Below are positions 1 to 7,262 of a stretch of DNA of 64,000 nucleotides, one piece after another (position 1 is the stretch's first letter; each line of letters begins with the position of its first letter). The stretch comes from Solobacterium sp. (GTDB lineage Bacteria > Bacillota_I > Bacilli_A > Erysipelotrichales > Erysipelotrichaceae): assembly GCA_017404505.1 (NCBI GenBank), contig JAFRCE010000003.1:62001-126000 (forward strand), read 5' to 3'. Position numbers and translations under genes: made by a program. A model generated the notes under the pieces. It ran no database searches. It was not told where the DNA came from and was given only the letters and a program-made list of their open reading frames with translations.

Positions 1-70
1 CAATTCGATTAAAGATCGTAGACTTACCGACATTCGGTCTGCCTACGATCGCAATTACTCCTGATTTCAT
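1..70 (-). CDS. der: GTPase Der (EngA), N-terminal fragment
   Basis: Only the first 23 or so codons are in the window; the gene runs off the left edge. The visible protein starts MKSGVIAIVGRPNVGKSTIF, which is the first G1/P-loop (GRPNVGKST) of the double GTPase Der, a 50S ribosome assembly factor. The SD AAGGAGGAG lies in the last codons of cmk and the start codon sits 2 bases past the cmk stop, so the two genes are cotranscribed and probably translationally coupled. Era, the other GTPase with this motif type, is found at 58.5 kb and differs in sequence (GRPNAGKST). Confidence 0.85.
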   Translation of the reverse strand, partial: MKSGVIAIVGRPNVGKSTIFNRI

Positions 71-72
71 TG

Positions 73-744
73 TCACTCCTCCTTCTGAAGGAATTTTTCA
101 CAAAGCTGATAGATCGCTTCTGTTACTTCCGGAATCGTCATATCGGAAGTATCGATTTCAATCGCGTCATCAGCCTTGCGCAGCGGTGAATGTTCACGGT
201 GCATGTCCTGATAATCGCGCTCGGCGATTTCCTTGGCGATCGTTTCAATATCGGAAGTCGGAATGCCCTTCTCGATATTCTGCTTATAACGGCGTTCAGC
301 TCTCGCATACGCGGACGCAGTCATATAGATCTTGACTTCCGCATCCTTTAATACGACCGTACCGATGTCACGGCCGTCCATGATAAAGCCCTTGGCTTTT
401 GCCATTTCCTGCTGTCTGGCTACCAGATCGGCACGGACCTTTTCCAGCTTGGAAACGTCACTGGCTGCCATACTGACTTCATCCGCACGGATATCGGTCG
501 AAACATCCTTTCCATCCAGGAATACTTTTCCGTCCGGTGTCAGGGTGATTTCCGTATTCTTCAGCATCTCGCATACAGATGCTTCATCATCCAGGGCAAT
601 ACCGCTCTGCAGTGCTTTCAGAGCTGTGCAGCGGTACATCGCACCGGTGTCGAGATGTACATAATTGAGAATCTTGGCCAGTTCTTTGGCAATGGTGCTT
701 TTTCCGGCAGCACTCGGTCCGTCGATTGCAATATTAATACGCAT
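73..744 (-). CDS. cmk: Cytidylate kinase
   Basis: Phosphorylates CMP and dCMP with ATP in the cytoplasm, feeding CTP and dCTP pools. The 223-residue length is normal for bacterial Cmk. The N-terminal P-loop GPSAAGKST is at residues 9-17, followed by the substrate-binding stretch LDTGAMYRC near residue 31 and the conserved MDGRDIGTVV near residue 122. The SD AGGAAGGT stands about 8 bases before the ATG. The gene lies between an upstream tail-anchored protein (6-base gap) and der (2-base gap). The cmk-der order is common in Firmicutes. Confidence 0.95.
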   Translation of the reverse strand: MRINIAIDGPSAAGKSTIAKELAKILNYVHLDTGAMYRCTALKALQSGIALDDEASVCEMLKNTEITLTPDGKVFLDGKDVSTDIRADEVSMAASDVSKLEKVRADLVARQQEMAKAKGFIMDGRDIGTVVLKDAEVKIYMTASAYARAERRYKQNIEKGIPTSDIETIAKEIAERDYQDMHREHSPLRKADDAIEIDTSDMTIPEVTEAIYQLCEKFLQKEE

Positions 745-750
745 GGTTTT

Positions 751-1734
751 TTACCTTCCTGATACGATGAAGATCCAGTAAAGCACGATCATCAAGAGCA
801 CTGCGACAGCAACGATCAGAACGATCAGAACAATATTCAGGATCCGGTTGGTCTGGTTCATCTTGTCATTGACTTCACTGAGATTATCTTCATAATCGTC
901 CAGCTGGGCACGCATCTGGGTCGTTTCATTCAGCAGCTGCTGTCGGGTATTGCGGTCAGAATCAAGATGACTGCGGTAGGAATCATCACTCATATAGTCA
1001 GAAGTGCCGGTGCGCTTGCCGTTGACCAGACTCTGCACTTCCGCCATGATGTCTTCTTTTGACATTGTCTTGGTGTCTTCTTCCGGAGCGGTCGAAGGAA
1101 TCGGATCCATCCGCTCGGTATTCTCACTGCCGCCGAAGCTTCCGCCATGCGGTACGAAGTAAGGAATATCCGATGTTTCGTTGGTGATCTCTTCCACCTT
1201 CGGCTTCGGTTTCGGTTTCGGCTGTTTGACAGCCGGCTTGACCGGTTCCGGTGATGGCGCGGGGGCCGGTGAAGAAGCTGGCCGCGGATAAGGCCGCAGC
1301 GGCGCGGAAGAAGCTTCCTGCAGTTTGCGCGTCGCGTCCAGCTGATTCAGAACATTCAGGCTGGTCTTGTCCGATACGGCATGACCCTGATCAATGTTGT
1401 ACTGCTTCACTTCGCGGATATATTCATCCAGATAATCGTTGTCGAAACTGGAATGATTCTCGTTCTGCTCAAAGATATCGTCAGCGTTGAACCCGAGATC
1501 GATTTCAGGTGTTTCCGTGAAGATCGGATCGTCAGACGGCGGCAGCACCTTGGCGTGCGCGGCGTCATGATCGTCTTCGGTATAGTCCTGAGGTGCCGCG
1601 AAGTTGTCAGAGTTAATTTGATTCAGGCGGCGTTTATATCTGGACAGTTCCTTTGTCGAAATGTCATCATCAATATCATGCTGAAGACGGTTCCTCAGCT
1701 CTCTGTATTTTTCGGTACGTGATAACTCTGCCAT
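751..1734 (-). CDS. Tail-anchored coiled-coil/proline-rich membrane protein, function unknown
   Basis: I do not recognise a family. The protein (327 residues) begins with a basic, helix-forming segment (MAELSRTEKYRELRNRLQHD), then an acidic low-complexity middle and a proline-rich stretch around residues 155-185 (repeated KP dipeptides). A coiled-coil-like region follows near residues 265-300, and one strongly hydrophobic segment lies within about 20 residues of the C-terminus. This suggests an inner-membrane protein with most of its mass in the cytoplasm. An in-frame TTG 12 bases upstream could be read as the start, but it is part of the SD (TTGGAGAAAACT before the ATG), so the ATG at 1734 is preferred. 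An extended -10 (TGATATAAT) lies 23 bases upstream. It is the first gene of an operon with cmk and der. A role in division or envelope organisation is only a guess. Confidence 0.7.
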   Translation of the reverse strand: MAELSRTEKYRELRNRLQHDIDDDISTKELSRYKRRLNQINSDNFAAPQDYTEDDHDAAHAKVLPPSDDPIFTETPEIDLGFNADDIFEQNENHSSFDNDYLDEYIREVKQYNIDQGHAVSDKTSLNVLNQLDATRKLQEASSAPLRPYPRPASSPAPAPSPEPVKPAVKQPKPKPKPKVEEITNETSDIPYFVPHGGSFGGSENTERMDPIPSTAPEEDTKTMSKEDIMAEVQSLVNGKRTGTSDYMSDDSYRSHLDSDRNTRQQLLNETTQMRAQLDDYEDNLSEVNDKMNQTNRILNIVLIVLIVAVAVLLMIVLYWIFIVSGR

Positions 1735-1756
1735 AGTTTTCTCCAATATCCAGTTA

Positions 1757-1765
1757 ATTATATCA
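1757..1765 (-). promoter_or_regulatory. Extended -10 promoter element for the cmk-der operon
   Basis: On the minus strand TGATATAAT gives a perfect -10 with the TGn extension. No good -35 is visible at 17 bases, which fits an extended -10 promoter. It lies about 23 bases before the preferred start of the membrane protein gene. Confidence 0.55.
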
Positions 1766-1853
1766 TAGGTTAATCAGATTTCGTCTCCTCATCCGGACCT
1801 CTATACGACTTTTTTGCCTGTTTTTAAGCCGTTTTCGCCCTCTTCCGCCGGTG

Positions 1854-1886
1854 AAATGAAAACACCTGCTTTTGAAGGCAGGTGTT
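1854..1886 (-). terminator. Rho-independent terminator after ribU
   Basis: On the minus strand AACACCTGC and GCAGGTGTT form a 9-bp stem with an 8-base loop. TTTTCATTTC follows. It begins 10 bases past the ribU stop. Confidence 0.85.
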
Positions 1887-1895
1887 CATCTTCCC

Positions 1896-2474
1896 TTAAC
1901 GGTGCAGAAGCGGTGACAGATGTTTGTACATCAGAGTCGTGACCACGCTGACAACGACACCTTTGATCATATTGAACGGGAAAGTTCCAAAGATCACCAG
2001 CGTCTTCAGATCTTTGATGACTGCCATATCACTGGCGGCACCAAGGATCGCGTCCAGTCCCATGACATTGACATACATCGGCAGCAACACGAAGTAATTG
2101 AACAGAGCCCCGGCAATGCCCATGCATAAGGTACCGGCGGCCATGCCGATGATGGCGTTCTTCTTCGTCTTGTTGCGGGTGTAAATCAGCGCTGATGGAA
2201 CGACCAGCGCCACGCCGACGACAAAATTCGCCAGTTCACCGATAAACATGGTGGAAGTCGGTTTGATCAGCAGCTTGATGATGATCTTCACCGCCTCAAT
2301 GGCAATGCCTTCCAGCGGACCCATCGAGAAAGCACCCAGCAGTACCGGCACTTCACTGAAGTCCAGTTTGTAGAAACTCGGAAACGGCGGTATGGCGAAT
2401 TCGATCCACATCAGCACCGCGGCCAGAGCTCCCAAAATTGCGATTTTTGTCAGTTTCTTTGTCGTATCATTCAT
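1896..2474 (-). CDS. ribU: Riboflavin ECF transporter S component
   Basis: Substrate-binding membrane subunit of an energy-coupling factor transporter that takes up riboflavin, working with a shared EcfAAT module not present here. The 192-residue protein has about five to six membrane segments. It starts with the basic-hydrophobic segment typical of S components (KKLTKIAILGALAAVLM) and contains the RibU-type stretch FPSFYKLDFSEVPVLLGAF near residues 32-50. The riboflavin assignment is reinforced by the FMN riboswitch directly upstream. Transcription starts from its own promoter and ends at its own terminator, so it is monocistronic. The SD GGGAGG is 9 bases before the ATG and abuts a hairpin. 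Confidence 0.93.
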   Translation of the reverse strand: MNDTTKKLTKIAILGALAAVLMWIEFAIPPFPSFYKLDFSEVPVLLGAFSMGPLEGIAIEAVKIIIKLLIKPTSTMFIGELANFVVGVALVVPSALIYTRNKTKKNAIIGMAAGTLCMGIAGALFNYFVLLPMYVNVMGLDAILGAASDMAVIKDLKTLVIFGTFPFNMIKGVVVSVVTTLMYKHLSPLLHR

Positions 2475-2482
2475 CTTGGTTT

Positions 2483-2510
2483 CCTCCCTGCCTCAAAAAG
2501 AAAAGAGGCA
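2483..2510 (-). promoter_or_regulatory. SD-adjacent hairpin in the ribU leader
   Basis: On the minus strand TGCCTC, ten U-rich bases and GAGGCA form a 6-bp stem that ends directly at the SD GGGAGG. No T-run follows, so it is not a normal terminator. Its position suggests the expression platform of the FMN riboswitch acts on ribosome access; that is inference. Confidence 0.5.
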
Positions 2511-2550
2511 TCTGATAAAAACCTCCAGGTTGAATATAAAACGGATAAAC

Positions 2551-2655
2551 GTTCTCTTCCATCCAGACTGTACTGTCGCCATCGGAATCGCACCGATTCG
2601 GCCTTACGGCTCGCGGGGTATACCGCCGGTCGGGAATCTCACCCTGCCCTGAGTT
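2551..2655 (-). ncRNA. FMN riboswitch (RFN element)
   Basis: Read on the minus strand, the segment holds the conserved RFN blocks in order. These are GGGCAGGGTGAGATTCCC, then ACCGGCGGTA, then AGCCGTAAGGCC-type stem, GATTCGGTGCGATTCCGA-type pairing, GGCGACAGTACAGTCTGG and ATGGAAGAGA. Position directly upstream of a riboflavin transporter is the classic context: FMN binding should lower ribU expression. Confidence 0.96.
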
Positions 2656-2667
2656 TTATCGTCTATC

Positions 2668-2696
2668 ATTATAAAACGGTCAGCAGGACGTGACAA
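2668..2696 (-). promoter_or_regulatory. Promoter for the FMN riboswitch/ribU transcript
   Basis: Minus strand TTGTCA, 17-base spacer, TATAAT. The expected start point falls just before the RFN element. Confidence 0.8.
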
Positions 2697-2713
2697 GAAA
2701 TATGAATACCGCA

Positions 2714-2747
2714 ACAGAAAAGGAACAGTTCACTGTGAACTGTTCCT
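2714..2747 (-). terminator. Terminator after the Glu/Ser-rich membrane protein gene
   Basis: AGGAACAGTTCAC and its near-perfect complement form a 13-bp-arm hairpin 7 bases past the stop; TTTTCTG follows on the minus strand. Confidence 0.85.
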
Positions 2748-2753
2748 GTCTTC

Positions 2754-4775
2754 TTAGTTCAGATTCATGATCTTGCTGAAGATCTCAACGACATTGCTCA
2801 TCGTCATCCGGAAATACGTGAATGACAGCATTGCGATAATGACAACAAGCAGCGCAATAAACCAGAACTGGATATTGCGGCTGATATCTTCCGCTACCAG
2901 GCCGATACCGTATGTCTTCATGGCGATTTCATAAATCAGACCGGCGACGACGATCGCAAAGCCCAGAGCCATATTGTGCTTCAGCACGAAGCAGGCAACC
3001 AGGAAGATCAGTGCGGTAGAAAGCGAGGACCGGCCGGTCACGTCGATCAGCACCGGCATTGTGATCTGCTTTCTCATCAGTCCGCTGGCAATGGAAATCA
3101 GATAATAGCTGAGATATTCCGCAGCCAGGGTGAATAAGGCAATCTTTACAGCAACACCGGATGCGGACGAGAAGTTCATCTGCACAATGCTGAATTCCAC
3201 AGATGAGATGACCATCCGCAGGAAGCTTCCGAAGAATGCGCCGAAGATAATCCATTTGAGAATATTGAACGCCAGGATCGTAAAGCGGCTGACTGTCGCA
3301 TAGCCTGCTTGGGATACACGTTCCATCGCCGAGCCCGGCGCGATCATCATCTGCAGGATGTTCGCAGTCGGCCGGTCGATCATTTCATCCAGATTTTCCA
3401 GCTTCTTACGTCTTCTGTAAGCCTTGAATTCCAGGAAACGCTCATACAGAGATTTCTTTGGCTTTTCCGGTTCGGAAGGTTCTTCTTTTGTTTCTTCCGT
3501 ATCAGACGCAGCGGTTTCCGCTTCCTTCTCTTCAGAAGTTTCAGATTCCTTTTCTTCTACCGTCTTTTCAGTTTCTTCCTCAGCTTCTTCTGTTTCTTCG
3601 GAAGATTCTGTTTCTTCAGAAGATTCTGTTTCTTCTGTCTTTTCTTCCGAGGATTCAGCTTCCTCTTCTTTTTCTTCAGAAGGTTCGGATTCCTTTTCTT
3701 CTTCGGTCTTTTCGGATTCTTCTGTTTCTTCGGAAGACTCTGTTTCTTCTGTCTTTTCTTCCGAAGCTTCAGTTTCCTCTTCTTTCTCTTCAGAAGGTTC
3801 GGATTCCTTTTCTTCTTCCGTCTTTTCAGTTTCTTCCTTGGCTTCTTCTGTTACTTCGGAAGACTCTGTTTCTTCTGTCTTTTCTTCCGCGGATGCAGCT
3901 TCCTCTGCCTTTTCTTCAGAAGTTTCGGATGCTGTTTCCTCTTCGGAAGTCTCAGCTTCTTCTGAGGTTTCCGTCTCTGTTTCCAGGGTTTCTTCTGTAT
4001 CTTCAGAAGTTTCCTCTTCGGTTACTGTTTCTTCCGAAGCTTCAGATTCTTCTGCCTCTTCAGAAGTTTCAGATTCTTCAGCGTCTTCTCTCTCCTCAGA
4101 AGTCTCCGTTTCTTCATCAGATACAGCTTCCCCTTCAGCGGTTGCTTCCGGCGCTTCTGTTTCCTCAGCTGCTTCTTCAGATTCAGCTGTTTCTGTTTCC
4201 TCAGCCGGTTCTTCAGATCTTTCCTCTGTGTCTTCTGCTTCTTCCGGTGTCTCAGTTACATCTGTTTCTTCAGAGGATTCAGTTTCTTCCGCAGCTGCTT
4301 CTGTTTCAGTTTCAGATTCAACTGTTTCTTCGGCTGGTTCTTCCGGTGCCGATTCTTTTTTGCTTACCGGTTCGTCTGAATCTGCCGGGACTTCCAGAAG
4401 CTCCGCGGCACGGACTGTTTCATCCGCAACAGCGTCTTCCTCTGATTTCAATGCGCCGAAAAGACCGGCGAAGAAGGCGGTGACTCTGGCAAAGAAGCCG
4501 CCTTTCTCAGTATTCTCTTTTACCGGTTCCGAAACCATGACAGCCGGTTCAACCGGTGCTGTCTCTTCCGTTTCCGGCAATACGACAACCGTTTCTTCTG
4601 CTTCGTCACTCACGTTTGCCTCAGGTGCTTCCGGCAATACGATCACAGTTTCTTCTTCATCCAGAAATACAGGTTTTTTTGCATATCTGAGATGTCTGTA
4701 TTCAACCGTTCTCTTTCTGTTTTCAGCAGGAGTATTGGTGCGTTTTCTTTTTGCTCCTAAATATGTCTTGCTCAT
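2754..4775 (-). CDS. Membrane protein with very long Glu/Ser/Thr-rich tract, function unknown
   Basis: A 673-residue protein in three parts. Residues 1-110 are a basic start (RKRTN, RKRT), two copies of a V-I/V-VLPE motif near residues 44 and 63, and a hydrophobic/amphipathic stretch GGFFARVTAFFAGLFGALKS near 92-111. Residues about 130-440 are almost only Glu, Ser, Thr, Ala, Lys, with repeats such as SEEKTEETESSEE and EEKESEPSEEK. Residues about 445-673 hold a basic patch (YRRRKK) and about five membrane segments, loosely like YIP1-type membrane domains. SD GAGGCGAG precedes the ATG. It stands alone between its own terminator and the efp terminator. The acidic tract lies N-terminal to the membrane domain; its side of the membrane cannot be decided here. 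No function can be assigned. Confidence 0.8.
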   Translation of the reverse strand: MSKTYLGAKRKRTNTPAENRKRTVEYRHLRYAKKPVFLDEEETVIVLPEAPEANVSDEAEETVVVLPETEETAPVEPAVMVSEPVKENTEKGGFFARVTAFFAGLFGALKSEEDAVADETVRAAELLEVPADSDEPVSKKESAPEEPAEETVESETETEAAAEETESSEETDVTETPEEAEDTEERSEEPAEETETAESEEAAEETEAPEATAEGEAVSDEETETSEEREDAEESETSEEAEESEASEETVTEEETSEDTEETLETETETSEEAETSEEETASETSEEKAEEAASAEEKTEETESSEVTEEAKEETEKTEEEKESEPSEEKEEETEASEEKTEETESSEETEESEKTEEEKESEPSEEKEEEAESSEEKTEETESSEETESSEETEEAEEETEKTVEEKESETSEEKEAETAASDTEETKEEPSEPEKPKKSLYERFLEFKAYRRRKKLENLDEMIDRPTANILQMMIAPGSAMERVSQAGYATVSRFTILAFNILKWIIFGAFFGSFLRMVISSVEFSIVQMNFSSASGVAVKIALFTLAAEYLSYYLISIASGLMRKQITMPVLIDVTGRSSLSTALIFLVACFVLKHNMALGFAIVVAGLIYEIAMKTYGIGLVAEDISRNIQFWFIALLVVIIAMLSFTYFRMTMSNVVEIFSKIMNLN
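3480..4340 (-). repeat. Degenerate coding repeats (Glu/Ser/Thr tract)
   Basis: Imprecise tandem repeats of about 30-70 bases dominated on the plus strand by TTCTTCnGAAG, TTTCTTC and GTTTCTTCTG words. They are in frame throughout and encode the acidic tract of the membrane protein. Near-identical blocks recur around 3660-3740 and 3760-3840, which points to slippage or unequal recombination. Confidence 0.8.
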
Positions 4776-4806
4776 AAACTCGCCTCTAAAATGGAATCTT
4801 TAATAT

Positions 4807-4829
4807 ACAAAATGTGCTTTGCAGCACAT
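4807..4829 (-). terminator. Terminator after efp
   Basis: Minus strand ATGTGCT-GCAA-AGCACAT with TTTTG after it: 7-bp stem and tetraloop, but a short T-run. Confidence 0.6.
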
Positions 4830-4871
4830 CCTGTTTATGAGAAATAATACTGTGGAAATCGGCGGTACAGA

Positions 4872-5444
4872 TTAAGCACGGCCGGAATATTCACCTGTAA
4901 CAGTGGAAATCACTACCATCTCACCGTTCTGGATGAACAGCGGGACTTTGATCTGCAGACCTGTTTCAACGACAGCGTTCTTGGAAGCAGAAGTGGCTGT
5001 ATCGCCCTTGACTGCCTGCTCGCACTCCGTGATCTGCAGTTCGACTTTATCCGGAAGAATGACGCCGAGGATCTCGGATTCGTTTTCATTCTTTTCGAAC
5101 ACGGAAATCATGACATTGTCATTCGGCTTCATGAATTTCATTTCCCACTCAAGTCTTTCCTTGGGGATTTCAATCTGCTCGTATGTGTTGTTGTCCATGA
5201 AAACGAGGTTCATGCCGTCATCGTACAGATACTGCATTTCTTTTCTTTCAACACGGACATCCTCAACTTTGTCACCGCCGGTGAAGTTCAGTTCTTTGAT
5301 GACACCGGAACGGAGGTTTTTAACCTTGACCTTTATGATCATCTGACGCATTGCGGTTTTATTATGATCAACGTTGAGAACATTGTATAATTCGCCGTCT
5401 TCCTGAATGGTCATACCTTGTTTTAAATCGTTAACAATTACCAT
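4872..5444 (-). CDS. efp: Translation elongation factor P, atypical tip loop
   Basis: EF-P binds stalled ribosomes between the P and E sites and speeds peptide bonds at polyproline. The 190-residue length and all three domains match the family: VNDLKQGMTI at the start, LPDKVELQITECEQAVKGDT in domain II, VPLFIQNGE and the TGEYSGRA tail in domain III. The oddity is the tip loop of domain I. Counted without gaps against the B. subtilis protein as I remember it, the positions of PGKG (residues 30-33, with the modified Lys32) read T-A-M-R, so position 32 is Met; Lys29 and Arg33 flank it. The gene is monocistronic with a good promoter. Confidence 0.93.
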   Translation of the reverse strand: MVIVNDLKQGMTIQEDGELYNVLNVDHNKTAMRQMIIKVKVKNLRSGVIKELNFTGGDKVEDVRVERKEMQYLYDDGMNLVFMDNNTYEQIEIPKERLEWEMKFMKPNDNVMISVFEKNENESEILGVILPDKVELQITECEQAVKGDTATSASKNAVVETGLQIKVPLFIQNGEMVVISTVTGEYSGRA

Positions 5445-5470
5445 ATTTCTCTACCTGTCTATCCTATATT

Positions 5471-5498
5471 ATTGTATTAAAATGCCTTCTTTTGTCAA
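5471..5498 (-). promoter_or_regulatory. efp promoter
   Basis: Minus strand consensus TTGACA, 16-base spacer, TACAAT, 26 bases before the efp ATG. Confidence 0.75.
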
Positions 5499-5545
5499 TG
5501 AAATCGTCCCCGCGCGGCCGCCCCTTTCTTCCCGGAAATCCTATC

Positions 5546-5585
5546 ATCAATAAAAGACCGTATCCGTTTAAGGAATACGGTCTTT
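5546..5585 (-). terminator. Terminator of the comG operon
   Basis: Minus strand AAAGACCGTAT and ATACGGTCTTT form an 11-bp stem with an 11-base loop; TTTTATTG follows. It lies 7 bases beyond the stop of the last pseudopilin gene. Confidence 0.85.
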
Positions 5586-5592
5586 CTTCTGC

Positions 5593-6057
5593 TTACGGGA
5601 TTTCATCTCCTTCACTTCGCAGCATCATGCAGTCCAGCACTTTCATGCTTTCCGGATCGACTGTCAGCAGCACTTCCTCCGGATACGGCCCATCAACCGT
5701 GATCCGCAGAATATTGCCTTCCAGCCGGTCCGAAAGCCGCTCCGTGTCTTCTGTTTCATCCGCCGTCCTCTCTTCTTCGCTGCCTTCCTCTTCTGTTTCC
5801 TTCCTTTCCGCATCATCGAGCTGCTTCTTTTCTTTCCGCAGAGAGCACATGACTTCCCGGATGACAGATGCTTCACACAGGAAGTATTCCTGTTCGCGTT
5901 TCAGATTCAGGATCACCTCGCTGCGGTTTTTGATGTTTGCGGTAAGAATGCCCGTATACAGGCAGAGGCACAGGAAGACCGACAGAAACAGAGCGCTGAT
6001 AAAGCCGGCTTCAGACCGCCGCGATCGCCGCCCGTGAAATCTGACCATGTCTTTCAT
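5593..6057 (-). CDS. comGG: ComGG-like minor pseudopilin
   Basis: Last gene of the seven-gene pseudopilus operon. The basic start (FHGRRSRRSEAG) is followed by a type IV prepilin-like cleavage site AG/FISALFL and a hydrophobic helix (residues about 19-40). The middle is strongly acidic (about residues 88-112), which is unusual for a pilin, and a short C-terminal beta-like segment follows. Position, length (154 residues) and the N-terminal helix support ComGG; sequence identity in this family is always low. It overlaps the end of the previous gene by 47 bases. An internal ATG at codon 4 is an equally possible start, since neither has a strong SD. Confidence 0.7.
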   Translation of the reverse strand: MKDMVRFHGRRSRRSEAGFISALFLSVFLCLCLYTGILTANIKNRSEVILNLKREQEYFLCEASVIREVMCSLRKEKKQLDDAERKETEEEGSEEERTADETEDTERLSDRLEGNILRITVDGPYPEEVLLTVDPESMKVLDCMMLRSEGDEIP

Positions 6058-6406
6058 AATAGAGAATCACAGTATTTCCCATCTGTTCGAAACGGCAGGA
6101 ATCAATGTCCGCCAGAATGATCTGGGTGCCCGGCTGAATGATCAGATGATCATTGACCTGCTGCAGGATACAGTCCCTGCCCTGATATTCAAACTGCAGA
6201 CTGCCGGAACTGCATTCCAGGTCATAGCTGATGAGCAGAATGCGGCGCAGCTGACTCAGACCGACCTCGTCCTGCACTTCTTCATTGAAGCGCAGACTGT
6301 CGTGCATGACGGCGATGGAAATCATCAGCGCCGGTACCAGCATAATGACGATCATGACGGAAAGCACGAGGTCCGTCATCAGGATGGATCCGCTTCGTCC
6401 CCGCAT
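6011..6406 (-). CDS. comGF: ComGF-like minor pseudopilin
   Basis: 131 residues, sixth gene of the operon. RSG/SILMTDLVLSVMIVIM near residues 4-20 looks like a prepilin peptidase site followed by the hydrophobic helix, with Asp at +6 instead of the usual Glu at +5. The C-terminal half has the ComGF-like pattern of short strands (LQFEYQGRDCILQQV, TQIILADIDSCRFEQ, NTVILYYER). Overlaps its neighbours on both sides (28 and 47 bases or less), so translation is coupled. Probably part of the initiating tip of the DNA-uptake pseudopilus. Confidence 0.75.
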   Translation of the reverse strand: MRGRSGSILMTDLVLSVMIVIMLVPALMISIAVMHDSLRFNEEVQDEVGLSQLRRILLISYDLECSSGSLQFEYQGRDCILQQVNDHLIIQPGTQIILADIDSCRFEQMGNTVILYYERHGQISRAAIAAV

Positions 6407-6600
6407 GCGAGCTCGCAGCCTTTCACATTCATGAAACCGGCTTCATAGTGATCTTCCATTTCCATGACAGCTGTATGAACCGCCTTCTGACTCTGCAGTG
6501 TCAGCGTTACGGCAGCCGTGATCAAAGACCCGGTTAGAGCCGTGATTAGAACAGCGATCAGCGCGTCACTCAGCAGAAAACCGCTCTTAGCGGAAAACAA
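6379..6600 (-). CDS. comGE: ComGE-like minor pseudopilin
   Basis: About 73 residues. AKSG/FLLSDALIAVLI has the prepilin cleavage site and helix, with Asp in place of Glu at +5. The longest reading frame begins at a TTG at 6621. A second TTG at 6600 has a strong SD (GGGAGG, 8 bases upstream) and gives the basic leader MFSAKSG, so it is preferred here. The start overlaps the end of comGD. After the helix the protein is very short and ends in a Cys-containing tail (KGCELACG). Confidence 0.65.
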   Translation of the reverse strand: MFSAKSGFLLSDALIAVLITALTGSLITAAVTLTLQSQKAVHTAVMEMEDHYEAGFMNVKGCELACGDEADPS

Positions 6601-6913
6601 GCCGGCCGCCTCCCAGTTCAATGATCACGGAAGTCCGGTGCTTTTCAAAATGCAGTGTCATCGCCTTGTTCACGTTTCCTTTCTCATTAAACGTGATATC
6701 CGGCACACTGCCGTCTTCCGAAAAGCATGTCGCATATTCAGCCCGGCGGATCGCTTCTGACTGGGCTTTGAGATAAGCATCCGGAAAAGTATGAAAGCTG
6801 TCGGCTTCCTGATGCGGATGCGGCAGAGTGAACAGAGTCAGCACGGACAGACACAGGATCACCAGGCAGACTTCCATCAGGCTGAAGCCGCTATTCAACG
6901 TAGGCCTGGCCAC
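6587..6913 (-). CDS. comGD: ComGD-like pseudopilin
   Basis: 108 residues. NSG/FSLMEVCLVILCLSVL is a canonical prepilin peptidase site with Glu at +5 and a hydrophobic helix. A soluble region of about 80 residues follows and ends GGGRLVFR. It begins inside the end of comGC (23-base overlap) and ends inside comGE. As a minor pseudopilin it should be processed by a ComC-type peptidase and sit in the competence pseudopilus; no peptidase gene is in the window. Confidence 0.8.
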   Translation of the reverse strand: MARPTLNSGFSLMEVCLVILCLSVLTLFTLPHPHQEADSFHTFPDAYLKAQSEAIRRAEYATCFSEDGSVPDITFNEKGNVNKAMTLHFEKHRTSVIIELGGGRLVFR

Positions 6914-7196
6914 CCGAGATCACCAGTGTCTTATTGCCGCCGCAGGTCGCCTGATCCTCACTGAGCAGTCCCGCCGCGATCAGATCAGAGACACTGCCGG
7001 GATAATCGTCATACTGCATTTTGTACTCGAGGATGGCGGCATCGGCCACCTTCTCGATTGCTTTGCAGCCTTTGTTATTGACGATTTCCATCGTCTTCTG
7101 GATGTTGGGGACCGTAAGCAGAAAAAGCACGGAAATGACCAGCAGAACGATCGTCATTTCCAGCAGTGTAAAACCCTGTTTCCATTTCTTCTTCAT
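6891..7196 (-). CDS. comGC: Major competence pseudopilin ComGC
   Basis: 101 residues. The leader MKKKWKQG is followed by FTLLEMTIVLLVISVLFLLT: the class III signal peptide cut after Gly8, Glu at +5 and the polymerisation helix. The C-terminal part has the ComGC pattern (PNIQKTMEIVNNKGC, YDDYPGSVSDLIAAG). The frame is open 12 codons further upstream, but the ATG at 7196 has the SD AAAGGCGGTG at the right distance, so the shorter form is used. Expected to form the shaft of the DNA-uptake pilus. Confidence 0.9.
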   Translation of the reverse strand: MKKKWKQGFTLLEMTIVLLVISVLFLLTVPNIQKTMEIVNNKGCKAIEKVADAAILEYKMQYDDYPGSVSDLIAAGLLSEDQATCGGNKTLVISGGQAYVE

Positions 7197-7262
7197 TGCA
7201 ACACCGCCTTTCTGAAAACATTTGGTCTTCACTGTTTATATAGAGCGGCAATCGTTTTCTCC

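Noticed and set aside
3480..4340. Repeat block considered as CRISPR or satellite
   Set aside because: Repeats are irregular in length, stay in the coding frame and have no unique spacers.
3424..4803. Very long antisense open frame (459 codons, Ser/Val-rich) and a second one at 3458-4483
   Set aside because: Both mirror the Glu/Ser repeats on the minus strand: GAA/GAG and TCT/TCC codons read as Ser and Phe on the other strand. No SD or promoter, and the minus-strand gene has proper signals.
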